Shown here: one piece after another, positions 53,245 through 62,361 of the stretch | Layout of the letters: the number at the start of each line of letters is the position of its first letter | Position numbering within the stretch: position 1 is the first letter of the stretch | NCBI RefSeq assembly: GCF_024753545.1 | Contig: NZ_JANTOO010000015.1 | Location: 62,001-126,000 of the forward strand | Length of the DNA: 64,000 nucleotides | Direction of reading: 5' to 3' | DNA from: Lysinibacillus pinottii | GTDB taxonomy: Bacteria; Bacillota; Bacilli; Bacillales_A; Planococcaceae | Made by a program: the position numbers and the translations under genes | Notes under the pieces: generated by a model | The model's database searches: none | The model's input: only the letters and a program-made list of their open reading frames with translations | What the model was told of the DNA's origin: nothing

Positions 53245-53826
53245 ATGGGTATTTCACTACAAAAAGGTCAAAAGGTAGATTTAACGAAAACAAATCCGGG
53301 ATTAACAAATGTAATTGTTGGTTTAGGTTGGGATACAAATAAATATGATGGTGGAAATGATTTTGATTTAGATTCCTCTGTATTTTTACTTGCCGATACA
53401 GGAAAAGTAGCAGATCAAAATGACTTTATTTTCTACAACAATACAACAGGCGGTAACGGATCAGTTGAACATTCAGGTGACAATTTAACAGGTATTGGTG
53501 AAGGTGACGATGAAGTGGTGAAAGTTGCATTAGCTCAAGTTCCTGCCCATGTTCAACGACTTGCATTCACTGTAACTATTCATGATGCAGAGTCACGCAA
53601 TCAAAACTTCGGTATGGTATCGAATGCATACATTCGCATTGTAAATGCTGCATCCAACCAAGAACTAATTCGCTATGATTTAGGTGAGGACTTCAGTATT
53701 GAAACAGCTATTGTAGTTGGTGAATTATATCGTCATAACGGAGAATGGAAATTTAACGCAGTAGGTGCTGGCTATCAAGGTGGCTTAGCTGCTTTATGTA
53801 ATGACTACGGCTTGAACGTAAACTAA
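53245..53826 (+). CDS. TerD family protein, second copy (YceD-like)
   Basis: 193 residues, GGAGGAAG upstream. Full TerD pattern: ISLQKGQKVDLTKTNPGL, GLGWDTNKYDGGNDFDLDSS, HSGDNLTGIGEGDDEV with acidic Ca ligands, and C-terminal ELYRHNGEWKFNAVGAGY. About the same length as B. subtilis YceD/YceE. Expected to be cytosolic and membrane-associated under envelope stress. Confidence 0.94.
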   Translation: MGISLQKGQKVDLTKTNPGLTNVIVGLGWDTNKYDGGNDFDLDSSVFLLADTGKVADQNDFIFYNNTTGGNGSVEHSGDNLTGIGEGDDEVVKVALAQVPAHVQRLAFTVTIHDAESRNQNFGMVSNAYIRIVNAASNQELIRYDLGEDFSIETAIVVGELYRHNGEWKFNAVGAGYQGGLAALCNDYGLNVN

Positions 53827-53859
53827 ATTTTCATCTTTGGACGGAAAGGGAGATTTTGA

Positions 53860-54435
53860 ATGGCTATCCAATTAAGTAAAGGGCAAAGAATTGATTTAAC
53901 GAAGCAAGACCCTGGTTTAAACAACATCGGCATTGGCTTAGGCTGGGATGTCAAACAGTTTGATGGTGGGCAAGATTTTGACCTTGATGCATCTGTATTT
54001 TTACTAGATGCATCGGGCAAGTGTCGTAATGAACAAGATTTTATCTTTTACAATAATTTAGCGAGTCCAGACCAATCAGTTGTTCATGCGGGTGATAACC
54101 GCACAGGGGAAGGGGATGGGGATGATGAAAAAATCCTTGTCAACTTAAAGCAAGTATCTCCTCAAATTGACAAGATTGTTGTAACGGTCACTATCTATGA
54201 TGCAGAGGGACGTCATCAAAACTTTGGACAAGTCCTAAATGCTTATGTTCGTTTGACAAATGAAGAGTCAGGAGCAGAGGTATTGCGTTATGATTTAGGC
54301 GAGGATTTCAGTATTGAAACAGCCGTAGTATTTTGTGAGCTGTATCGTCATAATGGCGAGTGGAAGTTTGCCGCAATAGGCTCAGGCTATCAAGGTGGCT
54401 TAGCAGCATTAATCAACGCATATGGCCTACAATAA
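53860..54435 (+). CDS. TerD family protein, third copy (YceE-like)
   Basis: 191 residues, GAAAGGGAG upstream. Very similar to the second copy: QLSKGQRIDLTKQDPGLNNI, FDGGQDFDLDASVFLLDASG, HAGDNRTGEGDGDDEK, and ELYRHNGEWKFAAIGSGYQG. The tandem arrangement matches B. subtilis yceC-D-E. In that species a TerC-like yceF follows; here only remnants of it are found. Confidence 0.94.
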   Translation: MAIQLSKGQRIDLTKQDPGLNNIGIGLGWDVKQFDGGQDFDLDASVFLLDASGKCRNEQDFIFYNNLASPDQSVVHAGDNRTGEGDGDDEKILVNLKQVSPQIDKIVVTVTIYDAEGRHQNFGQVLNAYVRLTNEESGAEVLRYDLGEDFSIETAVVFCELYRHNGEWKFAAIGSGYQGGLAALINAYGLQ

Positions 54436-54459
54436 CTAGGTATATGACGAGGTTTTTGT

Positions 54460-54730
54460 GTGGATGTAATTAATGAGATATTAAGTACATATGCACAGTT
54501 TTTAAAGTATAGGTTCTATTAGTAGGCGGGATGTAGGAATACTCATGATGCATACGATTGCTCTTGTATTCCTATGTTTAATTGAACGAGTGTCAGAGCT
54601 TGAAACGAGTGCTTATATACTAATTCCGACTATTGTATGGAATATGTTTGCGCATATTTTTGGATTCCATCTATTACATGAAGCATTTTTCATTATTCTA
54701 ATTGCTGCGTTCTTATTGAGTTCTTATTGA
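54460..54730 (+). pseudogene. TerC-family (yceF-like) gene with large internal deletion
   Basis: Two pieces in different frames. A GTG at 54460 with GAGG upstream starts VINEILSTYAQF, which matches the N terminus of YceF-type TerC proteins, then stops at 54517. The next piece (about 54527-54730) reads GILMMHTIALVFLCLIERVS and continues ELETSAYILIPTIVWNMF, matching the last two helices of YceF. The central five helices, some 150 codons, with the acidic metal-binding residues are missing. Position after the terD trio is where yceF lies in B. subtilis. So the gene is deleted, not just unannotated. Confidence 0.75.
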
Positions 54731-54773
54731 CATTTGTTGTACACAGGATGAATTAGAAAACAGCAGTGTAACA

Positions 54774-54821
54774 AGGCACTGTATTGGTCTGTATAAACAG
54801 GCTGATACAGTGCTTTTTTTA
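54774..54821 (+). terminator. Terminator in front of Ter biosynthetic operon
   Basis: GCACTGTAT (54776-54784) pairs with ATACAGTGC (54805-54813), then seven T. Only 31 bases separate it from the next start codon, leaving no room for a full promoter between. Confidence 0.85.
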
Positions 54822-54852
54822 CAAAAGGCATAATTATAGGGGAGTGGATTAG

Positions 54853-56046
54853 ATGCAACACTTTGCAACAGAAGCAGAGACAATTTTTTATAAGAAGCCG
54901 CAGCCTTTTACGAAATGGGCAACGCCAGATATTTTATCCTATGCACTAGGGGCTACTTTGTATATGCCCGCTTCCATGCCTAATATTGTAGGTTTGATTC
55001 AATCACAAAAATATAAAGAACTCACGTCACTTGTCATTGATTTAGAGGATGCAGTGGGGGATTCAGAATTAGGTGATTGTGAGGCAAAATTGCTTGAAGA
55101 CATTAGCGAATTATACAAACTCTATCACCAAAAACAATTGCTACTCCAAGATATTCCCTTACTTTTTATTCGTGTGCGTCATGTTGAACAATTTAATTAT
55201 TTAACTTCTAGTTTAAAAGAGAAGCAGGAAGTTTTAACTGGGTATGTCTTTCCGAAATTTACAGCAACACAAGGGGCACAATATTTTGAGCTTCTTGAGA
55301 AAACAATTCTAGAGAATAATCTTACCTTATACGGGATGCCAATTTTAGAAAGTAGGGAGGTACTCTATAAAGAATCTCGTATGGAGGCATTATTAGCCAT
55401 TAAATCGGTTTTACAGCAGTACCAATCAAGGGTGTTGAATATACGAATTGGCGCTACTGATTTTTGTGGAATTTATGGAATTCGCCGCCGTATGGACTCG
55501 ACCATATATGACATTAGCTTAATAAGGGATTGTATAGCGGATATAGTGAATGTTTTAGGGCGTGAGGAAGATGGCTTTGTGATATCTGGGCCAGTATGGG
55601 AGTATTTTAGTAATCAGCGTGTGTTAAAACCAGCCTTACGCATGACGCCATTTAGTGAGAAGGGTGCGCTTGAAACGAGGAAAGCGTTATTAGACGATTG
55701 CTTAGATGGACTAATAAAGGAAGTTTTAATGGACAAACAAAATGGAATTGTGGGTAAAACGGTGATTCATCCAAGTCATATCCGTGTTGTGCATGCACTA
55801 TACGCTATTTCATATGAGGAGTATTTAGATGCACTTAGTATTGTGGAACATAATGATGGTAGTAAAGGTGTGATGAAAAGTCATTATGCTAATAAAATGA
55901 ATGAAATCAAACCACATATGCGGTGGGCACAACGTATTTTAAAACAGGCACATGTCTATGGCGTTTATCATGAAACTGTGGATTTCGCCTCCCTATTATT
56001 AAATTCAGAACTAGGTGGTCATATGTATGCAACAACAAATGAGTAA
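54853..56046 (+). CDS. HpcH/HpaI-like C-C bond lyase of Ter biosynthetic module
   Basis: 397 residues, AGGGGAG upstream. TIM-barrel lyase related to citrate lyase CitE: LYMPASMPNIV (about 36), VIDLEDAVGDSE, LFIRVRHVEQ, MPILESREVLY, IRIGATDFCGIYGIRR, and KTVIHPSHIRVVHAL. Conserved Arg, Glu and Asp residues would hold Mg and an acyl-type substrate. In Ter clusters this C-C lyase is predicted to cleave or form a carbon bond in a small-molecule pathway. It overlaps the next gene by 20 bases. Confidence 0.9.
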   Translation: MQHFATEAETIFYKKPQPFTKWATPDILSYALGATLYMPASMPNIVGLIQSQKYKELTSLVIDLEDAVGDSELGDCEAKLLEDISELYKLYHQKQLLLQDIPLLFIRVRHVEQFNYLTSSLKEKQEVLTGYVFPKFTATQGAQYFELLEKTILENNLTLYGMPILESREVLYKESRMEALLAIKSVLQQYQSRVLNIRIGATDFCGIYGIRRRMDSTIYDISLIRDCIADIVNVLGREEDGFVISGPVWEYFSNQRVLKPALRMTPFSEKGALETRKALLDDCLDGLIKEVLMDKQNGIVGKTVIHPSHIRVVHALYAISYEEYLDALSIVEHNDGSKGVMKSHYANKMNEIKPHMRWAQRILKQAHVYGVYHETVDFASLLLNSELGGHMYATTNE

Positions 56047-57385
56047 ACTTACTATTTTACCAAACTATTCAATTGACATTGAAATCACCCATAACCCACA
56101 CGATTTTGCGCTAACAGATTTATTTCAAATGGCTGCTCGTATTAATAAGAAGCGACAATTTTTATTTATAAGCACTGTGCTTGGCAAGCATTTGGCTGTT
56201 CGACCGCAAATCCCTTTACTAACAGGAGCTCTTTTAGCTATGATGTACGACCAGCAAGGTAATAATCAAAAAGTCAATACGATTACGCCTGTTGTTCAAG
56301 CTTTAAAAGAAGGCATAAATTTAGAGGAGCTACAAAATTCTATGAAAGGAAGCGTAGAGTTAGCACATAAGACATTGTTTATTGGATTTGCGGAGACGGC
56401 CACTGCACTTGGGCATGCCGTATTTAATGCATTTCAATCAAATGCTATGTATATCCATACTACTCGTGAAGTTATTCCTCATATTGAACCATTTGTCACA
56501 TTCGAGGAAGAACATTCCCATGCGACAAGCCATAGAATTTATACAGAGGAACCTAATGTTTTACAGCAAGCTAAGCGTATCGTATTAATAGATGATGAAA
56601 TTACGACTGGGAATACGGTCATCAACATAATTGAAACATTAAAAAAGAAGTTTCCTGATGTTAAACAGTACGTCGTCCTATCTATTTTAGATTGGCGATC
56701 AGAGCAGCAGCGAATAGTCTTTCAGCAATTAGAAGAGCAATGGGAAATTTCTATTAAATTTATCTCCATAATGTGTGGGACATTCAATTGTACAGGAGTA
56801 CCTAGTTTAACAAGTGTACAGCCGAAGGTAACGACTATTGCTACTAGGGATATCACTCTACTGCCCATTAAAGACTCCATTGATCGTCTTTTCTATTATT
56901 CTGTTGCAGAGAATGGCAAAATAAACAATCAGCCGTACCTAAAAGCAACAGGAAGATTTATGCTAACATCAAAACAGCATTTTGAACAAATGAACATGTT
57001 ACAAGCCATCGCCAAGCAATTAAAGGAACTACGAACGGATGGACCAGCTTTGGTGATTGGAACAGGTGAGTTTATGTATGTACCTATGCAAATTGCATCC
57101 TATTTAGGGGAAGGTGTTTATTTCCAATCATCAACTCGCAGTCCTATTTATTGTACAGACGATGTAGATTATACAATTACAGAAAAAATTGTATTTGAGA
57201 GTCCCGAAAATAACGGGGTTGAAAATTATTTATATAATGTCCAGAGCCAACTATATACGGAACTTTTTCTAATAATAGAACGTATATCCAATAAAGAGGT
57301 AGTAGATCGAATGGTGGCAGCTCTTCAGTCGGTTAGTGGGGCGAAGGTATATGTGATTTGTATGCATGAGTTGGAGGGAGTATGA
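56027..57385 (+). CDS. Phosphoribosyltransferase with TRSP domain
   Basis: 452 residues from the ATG at 56027 (AGGTGG 8 bases upstream, inside the lyase gene). PRTase signature VLIDDEITTGNT (about 186-197) is the PRPP-binding motif. The C-terminal part contains the namesake TRSP at residues 370-373 and GTGEFMYVPMQIA. This PRTase_2-TRSP architecture is specific to Ter-linked biosynthetic clusters and is predicted to join a base to PRPP. The base and product are unknown. Overlaps the next gene by 4 bases. Confidence 0.88.
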   Translation: MQQQMSKLTILPNYSIDIEITHNPHDFALTDLFQMAARINKKRQFLFISTVLGKHLAVRPQIPLLTGALLAMMYDQQGNNQKVNTITPVVQALKEGINLEELQNSMKGSVELAHKTLFIGFAETATALGHAVFNAFQSNAMYIHTTREVIPHIEPFVTFEEEHSHATSHRIYTEEPNVLQQAKRIVLIDDEITTGNTVINIIETLKKKFPDVKQYVVLSILDWRSEQQRIVFQQLEEQWEISIKFISIMCGTFNCTGVPSLTSVQPKVTTIATRDITLLPIKDSIDRLFYYSVAENGKINNQPYLKATGRFMLTSKQHFEQMNMLQAIAKQLKELRTDGPALVIGTGEFMYVPMQIASYLGEGVYFQSSTRSPIYCTDDVDYTITEKIVFESPENNGVENYLYNVQSQLYTELFLIIERISNKEVVDRMVAALQSVSGAKVYVICMHELEGV

Positions 57386-58485
57386 TGACATCGACTTTAC
57401 AGCCAGATAACATGGGTAGCTATGCACGAGAGGACGTAATTTTTTTATTGCGTGATATTGGAAATGTTTTTCTAGAGATGGGTAATGAAAAACGGGAACA
57501 GCTTATTCAAGCAGGTACGCATTACTCTGAAATGTTACCAATGGAATATCAACCATCTAAAACATATATGAAGCTATTTTATAAAACCTTGGATGCTTTC
57601 GCGGATAGAATTGCTATCGCTGTTGGGGTAGTAGCAGAACGTATCGTCAAAAGTAGAGGGTTAGAAAATTTAATACTTGTAAGTTTAGCCAGAGCAGGTA
57701 CACCAATCGGTATTTTAATTAAACGTTACATATCAATGAACTATAAGGTGGATGTACCACATTATTCTATTTCTATTTTGCGTGGTCGTGGATTTGATGA
57801 GGCGGCGATACGTTACATTCTTTCAGAACATCCTCAAGGCTGTCTTCAATTTATTGATGGTTGGACGGGAAAAGGCGCTATAACCAAAGAATTGATTCAA
57901 TCTTGTCAAACGTTTAATGAACAATATCAAACGCAGTTAAAAGCGGATCTAGCTGTATTAGCAGATCCAGGGCATTGTGCTACGATTTTTGGAACTCGCG
58001 AAGATTTTTTAATTCCTTCTGCTTGTTTAAATTCAACTGTCTCTGGCTTGGTAAGCAGAACCGTTTTAAATTTGCAGTTTATGGATAAGGACGACTTCCA
58101 TGGAGCAAAATACTATAAAGAATTAGAAGATATGGATGTCTCGAACTTGTACATAAATCGTATAGTCGCATGCTTCAAGCAAGTACGGAATGAAATTACC
58201 AGTCAACTTCAGGATGAAGCTACCTCTCTTATTACGTGGGCAGGTATGAAATCGGTCCAAAATATTCAATTGGATTTTGACATGGAAAACATTAACCTTA
58301 TTAAACCAGGTGTTGGAGAAACGACCCGAGTTTTATTGCGACGAATACCTTGGAAAATCTTAATTAATCCACAGTATAAGGATGAGCTAGAGCATATTTT
58401 ATTATTAGCTCATGAAAAAAATGTAGTATTAGAAGAATATTCGCATATGTCCTACGCATGTTGCGGCTTAATAAAAGAATTATAG
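57382..58485 (+). CDS. StiP/PELOTA-domain protein of Ter module
   Basis: 367 residues, GGAGGGAG upstream. N-terminal PRTase-like fold with VSLARAGTPIGILIKRYI (about 101-118) and the PRPP-loop-like FIDGWTGKGAI at 157-167. The C-terminal PELOTA-type domain (INLIKPGVGETTRVLLRRIP onward) has an RNA-binding-like fold. Databases often name it cysteine protease StiP, a label that may mislead; the conserved Gly-rich loops suggest nucleotide chemistry. Translationally coupled to the previous gene. Confidence 0.85.
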   Translation: MMTSTLQPDNMGSYAREDVIFLLRDIGNVFLEMGNEKREQLIQAGTHYSEMLPMEYQPSKTYMKLFYKTLDAFADRIAIAVGVVAERIVKSRGLENLILVSLARAGTPIGILIKRYISMNYKVDVPHYSISILRGRGFDEAAIRYILSEHPQGCLQFIDGWTGKGAITKELIQSCQTFNEQYQTQLKADLAVLADPGHCATIFGTREDFLIPSACLNSTVSGLVSRTVLNLQFMDKDDFHGAKYYKELEDMDVSNLYINRIVACFKQVRNEITSQLQDEATSLITWAGMKSVQNIQLDFDMENINLIKPGVGETTRVLLRRIPWKILINPQYKDELEHILLLAHEKNVVLEEYSHMSYACCGLIKEL

Positions 58486-58496
58486 AGGAGTTCAAA

Positions 58497-59309
58497 ATGA
58501 TATTATTCACATCAGATTTAGATAGAACACTGATTTATTCTAAACGCATGATGGAGATGTTTCCGCCTATTTCAGATAAAGTGGTCGTTGAACATAAGGC
58601 TAATGAAAAGATGAGCATGATGACAAAAGAAACAGCTATTTTATTGCAACAGGTTCATCAGCAAACACTATTTGTCCCTGTTACAACTAGAGCGTTGCAT
58701 CAATATAAAAGAATCCATTTTATAAATGACCTGAACCCTTCTTTTGCAATTACGAGCAATGGGGGTACAATATTAGAAAAGGGTCAGCCATGCGACAAAT
58801 GGACCAAAACATTAGGTAGACGTATTGAAGATTCTTCAATTCCACGTGAGGATATGTTACAAATATTTCACACCATCAAATCTGATACATGGCTACAACG
58901 TTCTTTCTATATAGATGACCTTTTTTATGTCCATCATGTAAATCTGGATGTTTTACAACAGGATGATTTACGCGCCATGACTCAAGAATTCGATACCCAT
59001 GGTTGGTACGTTTTTCTGCAAGGGAAAAAACTATATTTCATGCCAAAGGTTTTGACCAAGGAAGCTGCCATACAATATATGATGGAGTTTTGTACATACG
59101 ATGTGCATATAGCAGCAGGCGATTCTATGATGGATTATGGCATGTTGAAGATGGCTGATGTGGCTTTTACACCAAACCATGGTGATTTAAAGGATAAACA
59201 GCCAGAAACACTACTTAATACAACATACTCGCCGTATGAGGGTGAAGCATTTACCAAGCATTTGCTTCAGGCTGTTTTACAGCATACTACACAACAAACA
59301 GTAGTATAG
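58497..59309 (+). CDS. HAD-superfamily phosphatase of Ter module
   Basis: 270 residues from the ATG at 58497 with AGAGGAG upstream. Motif I DLDRT (Asp7, Asp9), motif II VTTRALHQYKR region, and motif III/IV AAGDSMMDYGML with the two acidic residues. The cap domain lies between (about 90-200). It would dephosphorylate the product of the PRTase steps, consistent with release of a nucleoside-like metabolite. Last gene of the four-gene operon, 11 bases after the StiP gene. Confidence 0.88.
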   Translation: MILFTSDLDRTLIYSKRMMEMFPPISDKVVVEHKANEKMSMMTKETAILLQQVHQQTLFVPVTTRALHQYKRIHFINDLNPSFAITSNGGTILEKGQPCDKWTKTLGRRIEDSSIPREDMLQIFHTIKSDTWLQRSFYIDDLFYVHHVNLDVLQQDDLRAMTQEFDTHGWYVFLQGKKLYFMPKVLTKEAAIQYMMEFCTYDVHIAAGDSMMDYGMLKMADVAFTPNHGDLKDKQPETLLNTTYSPYEGEAFTKHLLQAVLQHTTQQTVV

Positions 59310-59464
59310 TTTTTTCGCTACCGCTAAATCATCAGTATCTTCACAGATGCAAATGTGATGTAATAATTTTTCGTCAAGTACTTCCTCGTTAGCATACAAC
59401 CAAGTTGTTGTGCCGAAGGTGGATTGAACATGAGGTTTTTCGAAGTAATGGCGGCAATCATCTT
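59280..59464 (-). pseudogene. Coding-like fragment on minus strand
   Basis: One minus-strand frame stays open for about 60 codons and reads like a protein interior: HYFEKPHVQSTFGTTTWLYA, then NEEVLDEKLLHHICICEDTD. It has no start codon or ribosome site, with a stop just before it in frame, and it runs into the 3' end of the HAD gene. Family not recognised. Best seen as a remnant of a lost gene. Confidence 0.35.
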
Positions 59465-59668
59465 AGGTTTTTACAGGAGTTTTACTTATGTGATAGTGGA
59501 ATAAAACTTCTTATTTTACTTGATTGCCTTTTTGGGATGTTAGTTTTGATTTTATTTACGTTTAACGTTTTCAAAAATTACTAGAGAATATGAAGAAAAT
59601 AATATTGATTAAATTTATATATCCGTTGAATTAAGCTTAAGGATGATTTTTTTAGGGGGTGCGTTTGT
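59465..59668 (+). other. Promoter region of yceG-telA
   Basis: About 200 AT-rich bases with no gene on either strand. No firm promoter consensus could be fixed by eye. It separates the HAD gene from yceG, so yceG-telA probably has its own promoter here. Confidence 0.4.
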
Positions 59669-61300
59669 ATGCAAACAATCACAATAAAAACAATAGTCGA
59701 GCGTAATCAAGATGATTGGCTACAGGCGTTTCAAGATTCACCAAAGAATCGTGCATTTTATGAGGAAACACCACAACAAATATGTTTTAGCCGTATGGCT
59801 CTACGCGTTTTAGGCGTACCAATCGAGGAAGATGAATATTTTAATTCATTATATACCTTATCTCAAAACCAAAATATTCATATTTTAAGTGAAGAATTAA
59901 ATAAGCACATTGAACAAAAAGACTTTCAAGCCATACAAAATATTTTATCGCAGCATCAGCAAACACCTAAAGGACTTACCATTAATCGTTTAGTGGCGAT
60001 GATGTATGGGTATCAACTGATTCCAAAACATGATGACAGCATTATGAATCGACATTTACAGCTAACGACTATTAAGGTTATAGAATTATTTCAACATCAA
60101 CAATCGCTAGGTTTACTTTCCAATGAATTTCGTCGTTTCTTAATTGATCTGGTGAAGTGGTTAAAAAACCATTGGATTCAATGGGCTAAAGCTTTGAAGC
60201 CAACCGATGATTTCCCTAAAGTTGTTTGGTATGGAGAGGCCACTGTTAGTCAGCGATATTTTTTGTTACTCCTAATGGAACTTGGCTGTGATGTATTAAT
60301 ATTTCATCCAGCAAAAGTAGATGAATTTGCTGAGGTGGATCCTAATGATGATTTTTCCATCAGCTATTCATATACAAGCCAAACATCATTACAGCCATTT
60401 CCTGACAAGCTCCGTGATCGTCAGGCAACTGTAGGCTATCGTTCTAGTCAGCATTTTGAACAATTAATGCATGACCAGCAATCAGGAGTCTATAGACCGT
60501 GGCAATTCAAAGATTTTATGCCACGCTCACTAACTTTGCGTATGACCTATGATGATATTTTTATTTATGCGAAGGAAAAGGCATTGGTACGACCCCAATT
60601 TGATGTCAATGGAAATGAAGTAGTGATTCCTGTCATCTTTGCAAAAATCAGCGGAGTCTCAAGCCAGCGTGAGGAATACTGGCATTTCATGCATCAGTTA
60701 TTAATAAACCCACAAACTATCTTCGTGCAGGAATTTCCTTTTACAAAAACAAGCAAGGCCAACTTTCATTTTCACTATAAACATTGCTTAGTAAATGGTG
60801 AACTTTCAGCAGAACGTATTATACAAAGTGATTGGTGGCAGTATGGTGAATTATCATTGGAGCTGCAACAAGCCATTGCGTATACGATCAAAACATCTTG
60901 TGAGCAACCAATGTTAAAACAGCAACCAAATGAGACTTTATATGATTTACAGTTATTTGTATTTAAGCAGCTGACAATGATTCCTCAAGAAATACTGCGA
61001 TTATTGCAAAGCTTCGACTATTCACAAGAGATACCGAAGATTATTATGTATCAAGCGCCGCAGCAACCTGCATTATCGCGCGAAGATATTGCCTTATTAG
61101 CATTTTTAAATCGTTTCGGTATGGATATCATTTTTTATAATCCGACTGGACAATTAGATTTAGAAAAGCATCTGCTGGAGGACACATATGATGTGCATCG
61201 TTTAGAGCATATGTTATTTGATTTGCCTTATGAAGAACCATCGCAGCAAAAAGCGGCACCGGATAAAATTATTAAAAAGCTCTTTAATCGCTTTTTCTGA
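59669..61300 (+). CDS. yceG: YceG-family protein of Ter system
   Basis: 543 residues (B. subtilis YceG about 537), TTAGGGGGTG upstream. Two related halves: VVWYGEATVSQRYFLLLLME with VLIFHPAKVD (about 188-217), and IIMYQAPQQPALSREDIALL with IIFYNPTGQLD (about 453-490). This is the duplicated YceG_bac domain, found only next to TerD/TelA. Function unknown. 22 bases before telA, with which it is co-transcribed. Confidence 0.88.
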   Translation: MQTITIKTIVERNQDDWLQAFQDSPKNRAFYEETPQQICFSRMALRVLGVPIEEDEYFNSLYTLSQNQNIHILSEELNKHIEQKDFQAIQNILSQHQQTPKGLTINRLVAMMYGYQLIPKHDDSIMNRHLQLTTIKVIELFQHQQSLGLLSNEFRRFLIDLVKWLKNHWIQWAKALKPTDDFPKVVWYGEATVSQRYFLLLLMELGCDVLIFHPAKVDEFAEVDPNDDFSISYSYTSQTSLQPFPDKLRDRQATVGYRSSQHFEQLMHDQQSGVYRPWQFKDFMPRSLTLRMTYDDIFIYAKEKALVRPQFDVNGNEVVIPVIFAKISGVSSQREEYWHFMHQLLINPQTIFVQEFPFTKTSKANFHFHYKHCLVNGELSAERIIQSDWWQYGELSLELQQAIAYTIKTSCEQPMLKQQPNETLYDLQLFVFKQLTMIPQEILRLLQSFDYSQEIPKIIMYQAPQQPALSREDIALLAFLNRFGMDIIFYNPTGQLDLEKHLLEDTYDVHRLEHMLFDLPYEEPSQQKAAPDKIIKKLFNRFF

Positions 61301-61322
61301 TGATAGGAAGGAGGCGGCGACC

Positions 61323-62357
61323 ATGTCAAACATCCCAATGACGCTTGAGCAACTGACACTAGAAACAGCAGATGCCGTCAAACAACAATTACGAGAACAT
61401 GAAGAGGTTCAACAAATTGCTCATCAGATTGATATAAAAAATCAGCTAGAGCTAATAGAGTTGGGAAAAGAACCAGCTACCAAATTATCAAAATTTGCAG
61501 ATCAAGTTCTAGCTATAGTGACCCAATCAGCTACTTTTGAATCCAATGAATTATTTAAACAGCTTGAATCCTTAATGCTGACATTCGATAAAAAAGATTT
61601 TGCTGAACAAAAGGGTTTCTTTAAGAAGCTATTTACACGTAAATCAAAAAATGAAGAGGATGTATATGCGAAATACAATGTGCTCGGTAGAGATATAGAA
61701 AAAATTCATTACCAATTTGTGCTTATGGAAGAGGAATTAGCGAAGGATAATCGATTACTCGCTCGGTTATACAAAGAAGATTTGATGTTTTACCTTGATA
61801 TAGAAAAATATATCGTAGCTACTGATATGAAATTACATGAGGTGCAAACAACATTAATCCCATTATATGAGGAACAGGGTGAGGCAGGTAATCAGGTAGC
61901 CAAAATGGAGCTTAATCGTTTACAGACAATTGCTGAAATGCTTCAACAAAAAATAGATGAGTTGGAGAAATCACGAATGGTTGCCATCTTAACAGCTCCA
62001 CAAATTGAGATGCTACGTCATGGGAATAATGAGCTGATTGAACAGATTCATGGCGCATTTGTTAAAACCATTCCTGTTTTTAAAATGGGGCTGATGAATG
62101 CTGTGAATGAAAGACGTCAACAATTACAAAATCAATCAGCATCTGCCTTTGAAAATCGAGTGAAGCAATTTGGGGAAGCTAGCAATGAAGCGGTTCACCT
62201 AAGCACAGCTCTTGCTCAGCAGACGGATAAAACACAGACGCTAGAAGAAATGTGGGATACAATTGTTACAGGTATTGCTAATTACCAGCATTTGCGGAGT
62301 GAGCAGACAAGTAAACGTAAGCTAGCAGAGCAACAGCTGCTTGCGTTACGTCCTTAA
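61323..62357 (+). CDS. telA: Toxic anion resistance protein TelA/YceH
   Basis: 344 residues from the ATG at 61323 with AAGGAGGCG before it; the longer frame from 61218 lies inside yceG. Long helical, coiled-coil protein with the TelA signature region FKKLFTRKSKNEEDVYAKYN and LEKSRMVAILTAPQIEMLR. The family confers tellurite and other stress tolerance and may act at the membrane with TerD proteins. Last gene of the Ter cluster. Confidence 0.92.
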   Translation: MSNIPMTLEQLTLETADAVKQQLREHEEVQQIAHQIDIKNQLELIELGKEPATKLSKFADQVLAIVTQSATFESNELFKQLESLMLTFDKKDFAEQKGFFKKLFTRKSKNEEDVYAKYNVLGRDIEKIHYQFVLMEEELAKDNRLLARLYKEDLMFYLDIEKYIVATDMKLHEVQTTLIPLYEEQGEAGNQVAKMELNRLQTIAEMLQQKIDELEKSRMVAILTAPQIEMLRHGNNELIEQIHGAFVKTIPVFKMGLMNAVNERRQQLQNQSASAFENRVKQFGEASNEAVHLSTALAQQTDKTQTLEEMWDTIVTGIANYQHLRSEQTSKRKLAEQQLLALRP

Positions 62358-62361
62358 TTTT

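Noticed and set aside
52595..54435. Long direct repeats at DNA level
   Set aside because: The repetition is explained by the three terD paralogues; it is gene duplication, not a mobile or CRISPR-type repeat.
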